Shown here: piece after piece, positions 50,832 to 59,980 of the stretch
Numbering within the stretch: the first letter of the stretch is position 1
Layout of the letters: each line of letters opens with the position of its first letter
Origin: PALSA-693 sp963781155
GTDB lineage: Bacteria; Actinomycetota; Acidimicrobiia; Acidimicrobiales; Palsa-688
Length of the DNA stretch: 64,000 nt
Direction: 5' to 3'
Assembly: GCA_963781155.1 (NCBI GenBank)
Contig: CAWAEC010000006.1
Coordinates: 186,001 to 250,000 of the forward strand
Position numbers and translations under genes: made by a program
The notes under the pieces: model-generated
What the model saw: the letters and a program-made list of their open reading frames with translations, nothing else
Told to the model about the DNA's origin: nothing
Databases searched by the model: none

Positions 50832-51885
50832 GGCCCAGAGGAGTGCGATCGGACACCCACGGCGCGGGGGGTGCTTCGACCAACCGGGCCAGGTCCAGCA
50901 GCACGGTGTCGTAGTTGACTCGCCAGCCTTTCCACGCATCCCACGCCTCGTCACGGTCGTCGACGATGGGCAGACCCGCGGCCGCCATCTCGTTCATGGC
51001 GTCGTCCCACTCGTCGCGCGAGATGGTGATCGGGTCGCTCGGTGACGGATCGGGGTTGTAGACGACCCTGAAGGCGTCGGCTATGTGCCGCAGCGCCAGG
51101 TAGCCGGCCCGGATGCACAGCTGCACGTCCGGGTCTTTGGGATGCTCGATGGCCCCGGCCCAGAAGCTGGCCCCGTCGAGCAGCACGCCGGCGGCGTTGA
51201 TCCACGACCGCTCCGGCTGCGGCGAGCGAAAGAAGGCCAGGATCGGAAAGGTGGTGTGGCTTTCCTCGACGTCGGCGAACCACGTCTCCCACTGCCGCCA
51301 CAGCTCGGTCAGCCGATACTGGGCTTCCTCGATGCGGTGGTAGCGAATGAGCATCGTCGCGGCGGAAGGAGGGCTGCCGGCGCGTACTTGCAGCTGCGCC
51401 ACCCCGGCCTCCCGTCTCGAGAACGCCCCGTAAATGCTCGGCAGGTAGGTGATCAGTAGCGCGACCAGCAGCAACCCCAGGCCCGCCTCCAGGTAGGTCA
51501 GGAGCAGCGGACCGAGATGGCGGTCCGTGGTGGTGCCGAGCGTGAAGACAGAAGATCCGGATAGCTCCAACGCCCCGATGAACGACCTGCTCGTCACGGC
51601 CAGGTACATCAAGGTGAACCCGAACAGGATCAGAAGCAGCCATGTCGCGAGCAGTGCCAGCAGCCCGATCGGCCCCTCCATCGCCATGATGCGGTCGCGG
51701 CGTTCGTAGGTGGCCGACCGCCCCGCCGACAGACGAAACGCGCCTCGGACCAACTTGGAGGGAAGGGCCGTGATGACGCTTTGGGCGCCGCGGGGCAGGA
51801 TGGTGCTCCGTACCGCGGAGATGAGCGTGGCGATGACCAGGACCACCCCGGCCAGGAACAGCAGCGTGTCCAGGAAAGCCTGCAC
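50764..51885 (-). CDS. Two-helix ion-channel-like membrane protein with cytosolic domain
   Basis: About 373 aa. Transmembrane helices are FLDTLLFLAGVVLVIATLIS, then LLALLATWLLLILFGFTLMY and AGLGLLLVALLITYLPSIYG. Between the last two lies LELSGSSVFTLGTTTDRHLG, a re-entrant loop resembling the K-channel filter region (TxxTxG) but not canonical. The remaining ~200 residues are soluble and helical, starting AFSRREAGVAQLQVRAG. Homologues in actinobacteria are usually called potassium channel family or hypothetical. GTG 51885 is assumed; the frame continues upstream into the helicase tail. Confidence 0.7.
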   Translation of the reverse strand: MQAFLDTLLFLAGVVLVIATLISAVRSTILPRGAQSVITALPSKLVRGAFRLSAGRSATYERRDRIMAMEGPIGLLALLATWLLLILFGFTLMYLAVTSRSFIGALELSGSSVFTLGTTTDRHLGPLLLTYLEAGLGLLLVALLITYLPSIYGAFSRREAGVAQLQVRAGSPPSAATMLIRYHRIEEAQYRLTELWRQWETWFADVEESHTTFPILAFFRSPQPERSWINAAGVLLDGASFWAGAIEHPKDPDVQLCIRAGYLALRHIADAFRVVYNPDPSPSDPITISRDEWDDAMNEMAAAGLPIVDDRDEAWDAWKGWRVNYDTVLLDLARLVEAPPAPWVSDRTPLGPTGSSWTQRFHRTGTSARRRHG

Positions 51886-51905
51886 GATCGGTGCGGGCCG
51901 GCCGT

Positions 51906-53118
51906 TTAGGCGACCGAAGCGGCGGCGGGATCCCACCCCGTCAGGTTGCGAAGGCGAGGGTCGTTCGAGAACATCTCGACGACCGGGGAAGACAGGCCCA
52001 ACCGGCGCTGGATGCGCTCCACGTCGAGTTGCTCATTCCACAGCACGAGCGTCACCACCAGGCCGTCCCGCCCAGCCCGGGCGGTTCGTCCCGACCGATG
52101 TAAATACCCCTTGTGATCCATCGGGGGGATCGAAGTGGATGACCACGTCGATCCCGTCGACATCGATGCCCCGGGCGGCGACGTCGGTGGCCACGAGCAC
52201 CGGCAGCCCGCCTTCCGCAAAGCTGCGCAAGGCCCGCTCGCGCTGTGGTTGGCGCAGGTCACCGTGGATGGCCCGGGCGTCGACGCCCTCTTTCCGCAGC
52301 GCCTGGGTGAGCCGATCGGCCCCCCGTTTGGTCCGGGAGAAGATCAGCGACCGCTGCGCGTGCCGGCAGATGGCGGCCGCCACCTTGACCTTGTCCATCT
52401 GGTGGACGAGAAGAAAACGGTGAGCCATCGCGGTCACAGTCGGCTGAGCTGAGATCACCTCATGGCGGACGGGGTCACGCAGGTAGTCGCGGATCAATCG
52501 GTCAACGTCGCCATCGAGCGTCGCGGAGAAGAGCATGGTCTGGTGCTCTCGCACCAGATGGCGCAATAACCATTCGACCTGGGGCATGAACCCCATGTCC
52601 GCCATGCGGTCCGCCTCGTCGAGGATCAGGACCTCGATGTCAGTCAGGTCGACGTCGCCACGCTGCCGCAGGTCGATCAAGCGACCCGGCGTCGCCACGA
52701 CGACCTCGGTGCCCTCCTTGAGCGCCCGGATCTGGGCGTCCATCCCGGCTCCCCCATAGCAGCAGGTCAATCGTAAGCCGAGCTTCTCGGCCAGGGGAAG
52801 GAGCACATCCGCGACCTGCCGGGCCAACTCGCGGGTGGGGACCAGGATCAGGGCCCGCGGTCGCCGGGAATCGCCCCGGCCCAGGATCCCGTCCGGTTCC
52901 GATTCTTTGAGACGCTGCAAGACCGGGACCCCGAACGCCAGCGTCTTGCCGGAGCCGGTCTTGGCCTTGCCGCAGACATCCCGTCCGGACAGGGCGTCGC
53001 CGATGGCCAAAGCTTGGATCGGGAAAGGTTCGGTGATGCCTTGCGACTCGAGGGCGCTTACCAACTCGGGTGCTACCCCCAGGCCGGCGAACGAGCCGGT
53101 CAGCTCGATTGTCGTCAA
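51906..53118 (-). CDS. DEAD-box RNA helicase, one frameshift
   Basis: About 403 aa once repaired. The nine helicase motifs are present: Q motif PFPIQALAI, motif I AKTGSGKT, Ia PTRELA, Ib TPGR, II DEAD, III SAT, then SLIFSRTKRGADRL, V ATDVAARGIDV and VI HRSGRTARAG. The break is at 52122: the C6 run on the reverse strand gives FDPPDG; one C fewer gives FDPPMDHKGYLHRSGRT. TTG 53118 follows AGGAG. It is a core-only helicase of the RhlE/DbpA/SrmB class without accessory domains, likely in ribosome assembly or RNA turnover. Confidence 0.9.
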
Positions 53119-53317
53119 ACGTGCTCCTGTTGTACTTCACGGTGGCCGACCGGGACAGCGATCCTGGTCGTCGCCGGGCCGAATGGGCCCCAGCCGGCCG
53201 GATCGCTCGTGAAGCCACCCGGCACGTCGTGCCATTCTAGCGGCCCGCGCCGCTGTCCTTGGCTATCGCTAGCCTTCAACGCGATGACGATGCGCCGATC
53301 GGGGGTCCGATGAGGTT

Positions 53318-54635
53318 GTGGGACGAGCCCGCAGGCGCGTCCCCCGCCGGGTCACGCTCGTCCGCTTGGCCGGGGAAGTCGCACGCGCCCTCGGCGGGGT
53401 AGGCCGGATTGCAGTCGAGGGCGAGGTGCACCGGCCGACGACCTCGCGGGGCGGGTGGGTGTTCTTCACGCTGCGAGACCGGGCGGCCCAGATCGAGGTC
53501 AAGGTGCCGGCCGGCAACGTGCGCCGGAGCCGGACGGTGCACGGGGAGCGGGTGTGCGTCGTCGGCGCCTTGCAGTGGGCCAACGACCGGGGCCAGGTAC
53601 ATCTCGTCGCCGAAGAGGTGACTCCTGTCGGCGAGGGGGCGATCGCCGAGCTCATCGCGGCGACGCGCCGCCGGGCTGGCCGCTGACGGTCTGCTGGATC
53701 GGCCCCGCCGTCGTGTGCCCGTGCTGCCGGCGGTGGTCGGGGTGGTGTGCGGGGCCGACGCCGCCGTCCGTAAGGACATCGAGTCGGTGACGGGAACCCG
53801 TTTTCCCGGGTACCCGTTGTGCTTCGAGGAGACGACGGTCTCCGGTCCGGCCGCCTCGCTCGCCATCGTTGAAGCGCTGGAGGCGGTGGTGTCGCGTCCC
53901 GGAGTGGAGGTGGTGATCCTGGCTCGCGGCGGTGGTGACGGTCCGTCGCTGCTGCCGTGGAGCTCGGAGGACGTGTGCCGGGCGGTGGCGGCCTGCCCGG
54001 TCCCGGTAGTGTCGGCGATCGGCCACGAGAGCGACCATCCGTTGTGCGACGAGGTGGCGGATCTGCGCTGCGGGACGCCGTCCATCGCCGCCGGCGCTGT
54101 CATCCCGGACCGCGCCGGTCTGCAGGACGCCCTGGACCGGGGCTTGGCCCTGGCCGCGTCGTCCTGGCAGGCGCGCCTGGACATGGCCGGCCGCCGGCTT
54201 GCCGCCGTGGAACCCCGCCGGGCTCTCGGGCAAGGAGTGGAGCGAGCCGCCCACCGGCTGGGCCGATGCACGGATCGCCTGGAGGGTCTGCATCCGGCCC
54301 GGCGCCTCGCGGAGTGCCGGGCCCGCCTGCGAGCACCGGAGTGGCGACGCCCGGTCTGGGAGGCCCTGGCCCGCGCCGACGGGCGTCTCACTGCGGAGCT
54401 GCGGCACCTGCAGGCCCTGTCGCCGGCGCGCACTCTCGAGCGCGGCTATGCCGTGGTCACCGGTCCGGAGGGCGCCGTCCTTCGCAGCACCTCGTCCCTC
54501 CGCCCGGGTGACCCCATCGCGGTCCAGCTGGCCGCCGGCCGGCTGGACGCTGCCGTGACTGCGGTCGATCCTGCAGCCGGCGTCGAAGCCTTTCCCGCCG
54601 TCGACCCCCAGGATGGAGGCCGCCGTGAGCGATGA
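53318..54635 (+). CDS. xseA: Exodeoxyribonuclease VII large subunit, one or two frameshifts
   Basis: XseA, the catalytic subunit of ExoVII that degrades single-stranded DNA. The N-terminal OB-fold reads VTLVRLAGEVARALGGVGRI then AVEGEVHRPTTSRGGWVFFT and LRDRAAQIEVKVPAGNVRRS. A surplus G near 53680 breaks the frame; correcting it gives ATRRRLAADGLLDRPRRRVP, leading into VLPAVVGVVCGADAAV, ARGGGDGPSLLPWSSEDVCR, SAIGHESDHPLCDEVADLRC and GTPSIAAGAVIP. ATG 53310 would begin MRLWDEPAG, typical for XseA, but in another frame, so a second indel near 53335 is possible. xseB overlaps its end. Confidence 0.88.
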
Positions 54636-54849
54636 CAACCGGACATTCGAGGAGTTGATGACCGAGCTGGAGTCGGTGACCGCGCGCCTCGCCGCCGGTG
54701 ACCTCGGCATCGAGGCCGCCGCCGATCTCTACGCCGAGGCCGAGCGGCTGCATGCGCTGGCATCGGCACGTCTGGCCCAGGTCCAGGCCCGGGTCGAAGC
54801 CTTGACCGCCCCGAGTCAGCCCGGTCCGCGCCCCGACACTCGGGGGTGA
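54625..54849 (+). CDS. xseB: Exodeoxyribonuclease VII small subunit
   Basis: 74 aa helical protein that binds several copies to XseA. It reads SDDNRTFEELMTELESVTAR then LAAGDLGIEAAADLYAEAER and ALASARLAQVQARVEALTA, the standard XseB two-helix form with conserved FEELM. GTG 54625 is picked because GGAGG at 54615-54619 is 5 nt away; ATG 54613 is in frame. The xseA TGA at 54633-54635 overlaps the start region, so the pair is translationally coupled. Confidence 0.93.
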   Translation: MSDDNRTFEELMTELESVTARLAAGDLGIEAAADLYAEAERLHALASARLAQVQARVEALTAPSQPGPRPDTRG

Positions 54850-54917
54850 CACAGGATGCGGGCCGACAGGTGCGGCTCTAAGCGGCGGGTGGCGGGTGGC
54901 TGGTGGCTGGCGGCCGA

Positions 54918-56114
54918 TCAGCCTGCCGCCACGATCCGGTCCGGCCACTCCAGGGTCCAGCACCGATCCGACAGGCGGCCGGGGCTCCACCAGCCCCACA
55001 CCCCGGCCATGGCCCGCCGGGTGGTCTCGGTCCAGGCGATCGCCGTTGCCGCCTCCACCCGGTACACCGTTTGGCTGATCCCGCCTTCGTACACCGAGTA
55101 GCCGGCCCATTGGCCCGGGTAGTCCTTGGTGCTGCCCACCTCGGCCACGGTCAGGCCCTGCACCTGGTAGCGCCGGTTCCGGTGCGTGTGCCCGGCCACC
55201 AGCAGCGTCGCCGGGTTGGCGGCGGCCAGGCCCTCCAGCAGCCGGGTGGAATCGCTCCACCGGATCGAGGGCGGGTAGTAGTGCTGTACCGGCCAGCGCC
55301 GGGGCGGGTGGTGCAGGGCCACCACCACCGGGCGGTCCCGAGCGGCCGCATCCCGGGCCAGCTCCGCCAGGCCGGCGGCGTCGGCCGCGCTGACAGCCCC
55401 GGTGTGCCGGTCGGGGAGTGGACTGTGACCGAGCAGGAGGCGTACGCCGGGGAGGTCCCGGGCGTGCGGTGCCTGGGCCACGGACAGCCCGGTGGAGGCC
55501 ATGACCGTCCCTGCAGCCGTCGACCATCGCACGTCGTGATTGCCCAGGATGACCTCGACCGGCACGGTGGCGGTCCTCAGCAGGTCGGCCACCCGGTACA
55601 GCTCCTCGGGGTCGCCTTTGGCCGTCAAGTCGCCTTTGGCTACGAGTAGGCCGGCGCCCCAGCTCTCCGCTTCGGCAAGGGCCGCCTCAACACAACGCAC
55701 CGTATAGGGAGCCAGACCGCCCGGGCGTGGACGCGGGTCGTGGAAACGCCGCAACGGGCCCACCCATCGTTCGCCCACATGGCAGTCGCTGATGGTGGCG
55801 AATCGAGCCAGGAGTCGCCCCGGAGGCGCGGGTCGGGTGCGGGCCGTTGCCACCTGCGCCCGGGCTCGACCCGGGCCGCTCAGGCACACGTCGTAGGTGG
55901 TCGCCGGCTCCAGATTCCGGATGGTGACCGCGCCCGGGCCGGCCCGGCCGGGCGGGAAGGCCCGTCCGCCGGCCCTGGAGTACCAGGCGGGGGCAGGAGT
56001 GCCGACGTCCACGCGCTGCCCGCCCACTTCCATCGTCATGCCGGGGAAGGGCAGGCAGGGCCAGGCCAGCTGGACCGACGTGTCGTCGACCGCGAAGACG
56101 TCGACGGCCGGCAC
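54918..56114 (-). CDS. Metallophosphoesterase (calcineurin-like)
   Basis: 398 aa. The first ~95 residues look like a fibronectin/purple-phosphatase-like beta domain (TIRNLEPATTYDVCLSGPGR). The catalytic domain has FATISDCHVGERWVG (DxH), LLVAKGDLTAKGDPEELYRV (GDLTxxG), VEVILGNHDVRW (GNHD), VVALHHPPRRW and TLLVAGHTHRNRRYQV (GHxH), a complete two-metal phosphoesterase set. GTG 56114 is the start; no signal peptide is seen, so it is probably cytosolic. Substrate class (nucleotide, phosphodiester or phosphoprotein) is open. Confidence 0.88.
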   Translation of the reverse strand: MPAVDVFAVDDTSVQLAWPCLPFPGMTMEVGGQRVDVGTPAPAWYSRAGGRAFPPGRAGPGAVTIRNLEPATTYDVCLSGPGRARAQVATARTRPAPPGRLLARFATISDCHVGERWVGPLRRFHDPRPRPGGLAPYTVRCVEAALAEAESWGAGLLVAKGDLTAKGDPEELYRVADLLRTATVPVEVILGNHDVRWSTAAGTVMASTGLSVAQAPHARDLPGVRLLLGHSPLPDRHTGAVSAADAAGLAELARDAAARDRPVVVALHHPPRRWPVQHYYPPSIRWSDSTRLLEGLAAANPATLLVAGHTHRNRRYQVQGLTVAEVGSTKDYPGQWAGYSVYEGGISQTVYRVEAATAIAWTETTRRAMAGVWGWWSPGRLSDRCWTLEWPDRIVAAG

Positions 56115-56151
56115 CGCTGACCCGGGGGGCGAATCGGACCGAAGGGGTCCC

Positions 56152-58728
56152 TCAGCCGTGAAGGGCGTTGCCGATCGTTCCCTGCAGGCGGGTGCTCAGC
56201 GCCACGTTGATGTCCATACGCTCGAGCACCTGATTGAGACGAGGGCCCGCCATGGGCAGATCGTGGCTGGCCGCGAACGCGTGCACGGACTCCGCCACCG
56301 CCGGGTCCACCAGAGCTGTGACTCCCTCCAGCAGGCGGGCCATCAGCGCCGCCGGGAAGCGCTCCCGCAGCCGCTCCCAGTGTTCCTCGACCCATGCCCA
56401 GGCCAGAGCCCCTCCAACCGGGTTGGACATCACTTCCGCCACCAGGAAGGGACCGTCCTGGGTCCGAACCTCGTCGCTGAGCGCCATGTCCAGCGTGCGG
56501 GCGAGCAGGTTCGGGTCGGGTGTGGCGGCCAAAGCGATTAGATAGCGCACCTTGTCCTGCGGCGTCGAACCGGCCCGGTAGCGCTCCCGGATGGTGTTCC
56601 ACCCGTCCTCGCCACCCCAGGCCGCCACCACGTGGGCGGCCGGGGTGAGGAGGTCAGGGGCCAGGGTGGAGCGGTCCGCCAAAAACCCCCGGAACCGGGC
56701 CAGCGTTTCCTCCGCCAGCGGGCGATCCTGGCCGATCAACGCCAGGGCCGACAGCAGCCGCGCCCGCGTGATGGCGAGCCGCTGGGATTCGCCGGGGCGC
56801 GGGTCCCAGCCCAGGCGGGCCCAGGACGGTTGGGCGATCCGTTCCACAAACGACTGGAGCGCGGCTCGATCTCCCGGGTCTATGGCGATCAGATCCAGCA
56901 AACGGAGCGCCCCGCTGACCGCCGCCCACACATCGGGGTCCTCCTCGTCGCCGAGGGAGCCGACCACGCCGACCCATTCGTCGAGCTCGGTCGTTCCCGC
57001 GACCACGCCGGCCCATTGGTCGAGAACCAGGGCCATGCGTTCCAGCGGATCGCAGATGGTCGCCAGCCCCGGCTCGGTGAGTCGTCGCAGCAGATCCGGT
57101 GTGTACTGGACCCGGTAGAAGCCCCAGCCGCCGTCGTTGACGACCACCCAGTCGACCGGCCCGTCGAAGTCCACCGACGCGCTCGTGCCGTCGAGCAGAA
57201 GACGTTGGTGTTGGACCATTCCACCGACCGAGGCGCGCAGGTTGACGGGCACAGCCCAGCGTTCCCCGCCGTCGTCGCGGGTGTCCCCGTCGCTGTAAAG
57301 AAAGCGGCGCTGAGACAACGTGATGGAGGTGGCTTCTGCCCCGGTCTGGACGGAGATGAGCGGGTACCCGCCCTGGAAGATCCAGGAGTCCATGATCGCC
57401 CGCACCGGCTCGCCCGAGACGGCCTCGATGGCATCCCACAGGTCGCCGGTTTCGGTGTTGGCGTAGGCGTGGACGGTCAGGTAATGACCGATGCCCTTGC
57501 GGAACGTCTCCGGCCCGATGTACTGCTCCAGCATCCGGAGAACGGCCGCGCCCTTTTGGTACGTGAGGACGTCGAACATGGCCTCGGCTTCTTCCGGCCG
57601 TCCGACGGCGAATTCGACCGGGCGGGTGGTGCGCAGGCCATCGGTGGCCAGGGCAGCCGCCTTGCTGGTGCCAAAGGCGATCCAGACCTGCCACTCGGGC
57701 CGGAAGTGTTCATTGGCTTCCAGCTCCATGAAGGTGGCGAAGGCCTCGTTGAGCCAGATGCCGTTCCACCATTTCATCGTCACCAGATCGCCGAACCACA
57801 TGTGGGCGGTCTCGTGGGCCACCACCGTCGCTACTCGCTGCAGCTCCAGCTGGGATGCCTCGGCGGGATCGATCAGCAGCGCGTTCTCGCGGTAGGTGAC
57901 GCAGCCCAGGTTTTCCATGGCCCCAAAAGCGAAATCCGGGATGGCGACGTGATCGATTTTGTCGGCCGGGTACGGGAGCTGGAAATATTGTGAAAAGAAA
58001 CGCAGGGCGTGGGTCCCGGCTTCGGCGGCAAATTCCGTCAGGTGCGCTTTCCCGGGCACCGCCGCCACGCGCAATGGGACTCCATCGACATTCACGGGAG
58101 GGCGCAACTCGAAGGGCCCGACCACGAATGCGACCAGGTACGTCGACATGACCATCGTGTCGCGGAAACGGACTCGCCTGCGGCCGCCTTCGGCGGGATC
58201 CTCGTGTTCCACCGCCGCGTTCGACAGAGCCGCCACTCCCTCGTCCACGACGAGCGTCACCGCGAACACGGCTTTGAACTCGGGTTCGTCCCAGCACGGA
58301 AACGCCCGCCGGGCGTCGGCCGGCTCGAACTGGGTGACCGCGATGACTTGCTCGCTGCCGTCGTCGGCGGTCGAGGTGCTGCGGTAGAACCCGTGCAGCT
58401 GGTCGTTGAGGATTCCCGTAAAGCGCAGGTGCAAGAGGTAGCCCGCGCCGGGCCGAATGGTGGTCTCGAAGCGGATGGTCGCCCGCTGCGCAGCGTCGTC
58501 GAGTTCGACCTGGCCGTCGAGCATGGGACCGTCCGGTGCCTCCAGCCGGGCTTCGAGGATGGTCAACTCGATGGCGTTGCAAACCAGCTCGCGGACCGGT
58601 TCCCGGACGTCCAGAGCGACCGTCTCCGTCCCGTCGAAGCGGGACGCGGCCAGGTCCGGGGTCAACTCCAGCTGGTAGCGCCGGGGCCACACGGTTCGGG
58701 GCAGCCGGTACTCCGCCTTGTCGGTCAC
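56152..58728 (-). CDS. pepN: Aminopeptidase N (M1 family)
   Basis: 858 aa zinc metallopeptidase that removes N-terminal residues from peptides. GTG 58728 follows GGAGGAG. GAMEN is in AIPDFAFGAMENLGCVTYRE and the zinc-binding HExxH in VVAHETAHMWFGDLVTMKWW (about residue 304), with the second Glu in NEAFATFMELEAN. The M1 beta-domain start RRYQLELTPDLAASRFDGTE and the ERAP-like C-terminal helical domain are both present, so it is full length. Cytosolic peptide recycling is the usual role. Confidence 0.96.
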   Translation of the reverse strand: MTDKAEYRLPRTVWPRRYQLELTPDLAASRFDGTETVALDVREPVRELVCNAIELTILEARLEAPDGPMLDGQVELDDAAQRATIRFETTIRPGAGYLLHLRFTGILNDQLHGFYRSTSTADDGSEQVIAVTQFEPADARRAFPCWDEPEFKAVFAVTLVVDEGVAALSNAAVEHEDPAEGGRRRVRFRDTMVMSTYLVAFVVGPFELRPPVNVDGVPLRVAAVPGKAHLTEFAAEAGTHALRFFSQYFQLPYPADKIDHVAIPDFAFGAMENLGCVTYRENALLIDPAEASQLELQRVATVVAHETAHMWFGDLVTMKWWNGIWLNEAFATFMELEANEHFRPEWQVWIAFGTSKAAALATDGLRTTRPVEFAVGRPEEAEAMFDVLTYQKGAAVLRMLEQYIGPETFRKGIGHYLTVHAYANTETGDLWDAIEAVSGEPVRAIMDSWIFQGGYPLISVQTGAEATSITLSQRRFLYSDGDTRDDGGERWAVPVNLRASVGGMVQHQRLLLDGTSASVDFDGPVDWVVVNDGGWGFYRVQYTPDLLRRLTEPGLATICDPLERMALVLDQWAGVVAGTTELDEWVGVVGSLGDEEDPDVWAAVSGALRLLDLIAIDPGDRAALQSFVERIAQPSWARLGWDPRPGESQRLAITRARLLSALALIGQDRPLAEETLARFRGFLADRSTLAPDLLTPAAHVVAAWGGEDGWNTIRERYRAGSTPQDKVRYLIALAATPDPNLLARTLDMALSDEVRTQDGPFLVAEVMSNPVGGALAWAWVEEHWERLRERFPAALMARLLEGVTALVDPAVAESVHAFAASHDLPMAGPRLNQVLERMDINVALSTRLQGTIGNALHG

Positions 58729-58796
58729 TGGTCACTCCTCCCAGCCGGATTTGCGCCCGTCACCCTAGTGCTGAGTGGCCGAGCGGCCGACGCCAC

Positions 58797-58802
58797 TACG
58801 GT
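58797..58802 (+). promoter_or_regulatory. -10 box, leaderless start of the PfkB-family kinase
   Basis: TACGGT, 6 nt before ATG 58809. Confidence 0.45.
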
Positions 58803-58808
58803 CGGCTC

Positions 58809-59816
58809 ATGGATCGAGATACCCATGTGGTGACCGTTGGACACGCCATTGTCGACGTCCTGGCCCCCTCGAGCGACGAACTGGTCGCCGATTTCGGCTT
58901 GCACAAGGGCACCATGACCCTCGTCGACGACGCCCGGGCGGAGCGCATCTATGCCTCTCTCGGTCCCGCCACCGAGGTTTCCGGCGGGTCGGCTGCCAAC
59001 ACTGCAGCATGCCTGGCTTCTCTCGGCGGCTCGGTCAGTTTCATCGGCAAGGTGCGTGATGACACCCTCGGCCGAGTCTTTATCCATGACATCCGGGCAG
59101 CCGGAGTGGACTTCACCGTCGCACCGGCGCCAACCGACCCAGGCTCGGAAGGTCCCGGCACCGGGCGCTGCCTCATCATGGTCACTCCCGACGCGGAGAA
59201 GACCATGTGCACCTCGCTCGGCGTTGGCGCCCAGCTTGCCCCCTCAGACATTGACCCCGCGACCATCCGCGCCGCCCGGATCATCTACCTGGAGGGCTAC
59301 CTCATCGGCGCCGGTGGAACCGACGCGGCCGTCGAACGGGCGGTGACACTGGCCCGGGACCAGGGTGCGCAGGTGGCGCTCTCCCTCTCCGACCCCTTCT
59401 GGGCGGAGCTGCACCGGGGTGAGCTCAGCAGGCTGCTCGATCACGTCGACGTACTCTTCGCCAACGAGGAGGAGGCCCGCGCCTTGACCGGCCTCGCGGG
59501 CGCCGAGGACGCCGCCGCCGCACTGGTTCAGCGCTGCGCCACCGTGGCGGTGACCCGCGGCGCCCATGGTTCACTCGTGGCGACCGCTACGGGCGTCGTG
59601 TCCGTGCCCGCTGCGCCGGTGACGCAGGTTGTCGACACCACGGGTGCGGGCGACAGCTACGCCGCCGGTTTCCTCTTCGGAGTGACGCGCGGCGATGCTC
59701 CCGAGGATTGCGCCCGGTTGGGTGCGCTGGCCGCAGCCGAGGTGGTGAGCCACCTGGGAGCACGTCCGTTGCGGTCGCTCGCCGCCCTGGCGGGCGACGC
59801 CGGCCTGCTTCGCTGA
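58809..59816 (+). CDS. PfkB family sugar or nucleoside kinase (adenosine-kinase-like)
   Basis: 335 aa ribokinase fold. The N-terminal motif is TEVSGGSAANTAACLASLGG, and the C-terminal ATP/anion-hole motif is VVDTTGAGDSYAAGFLFGVT with the catalytic Asp. GHAIVDVLAP and CLIMVTPDAEKTMCTSLGVG fit the adenosine kinase-like branch, known in proteobacteria and actinobacteria as sugar/adenosine kinase of unclear substrate. It is divergent from pepN. Confidence 0.92.
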   Translation: MDRDTHVVTVGHAIVDVLAPSSDELVADFGLHKGTMTLVDDARAERIYASLGPATEVSGGSAANTAACLASLGGSVSFIGKVRDDTLGRVFIHDIRAAGVDFTVAPAPTDPGSEGPGTGRCLIMVTPDAEKTMCTSLGVGAQLAPSDIDPATIRAARIIYLEGYLIGAGGTDAAVERAVTLARDQGAQVALSLSDPFWAELHRGELSRLLDHVDVLFANEEEARALTGLAGAEDAAAALVQRCATVAVTRGAHGSLVATATGVVSVPAAPVTQVVDTTGAGDSYAAGFLFGVTRGDAPEDCARLGALAAAEVVSHLGARPLRSLAALAGDAGLLR

Positions 59817-59826
59817 TCAGCGAGGG

Positions 59827-59910
59827 TCAGCGGCCGCGGTTGGGCTTCTGCCCGTGATTGGCCTTCTTGTGCTTCGCCCGGGTGCGGGCCTTGCGCGTGC
59901 GTTTGGACAT
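59827..59910 (-). CDS. Ribosomal protein bL37 (27 aa)
   Basis: A 27-residue, very basic peptide, MSKRTRKARTRAKHKKANHG ending QKPNRGR. It matches the layout of actinobacterial bL37 (in mycobacteria MAKRGRKK...KANHGKRPNA), a small 50S subunit protein first seen in mycobacterial ribosome structures. ATG 59910 is 7 nt below a -10 box, and the reading ends in TGA at 59827. Easily missed because of its size. Convergent with the kinase gene, divergent from ychF. Confidence 0.85.
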   Translation of the reverse strand: MSKRTRKARTRAKHKKANHGQKPNRGR

Positions 59911-59917
59911 TTGACCC

Positions 59918-59923
59918 ACGCTA
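59918..59923 (-). promoter_or_regulatory. -10 box, leaderless start of the bL37 gene
   Basis: TAGCGT on the reverse strand, 7 nt from ATG 59910. Confidence 0.45.
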
Positions 59924-59966
59924 GAGCGCGAAGGGCTGTGCCTACCAGCCGCCCCGGCCCCGCCGG

Positions 59967-59972
59967 TACCCT
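59967..59972 (+). promoter_or_regulatory. -10 box, leaderless start of ychF
   Basis: TACCCT, 8 nt before ATG 59981. Confidence 0.5.
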
Positions 59973-59980
59973 GCGACCTG

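Noticed and set aside
52110..52135. Programmed frameshift in the DEAD-box helicase
   Set aside because: A C6 run with one surplus base explains it, there is no slippery heptamer or stimulatory structure, and many unrelated genes here have the same kind of error.
53310..53340. ATG 53310 (MRLWDEPAG) as the certain XseA start
   Set aside because: It resembles XseA N-termini but lies in another frame; adopting it requires a second unproven indel, so I kept GTG 53318 and noted the alternative.
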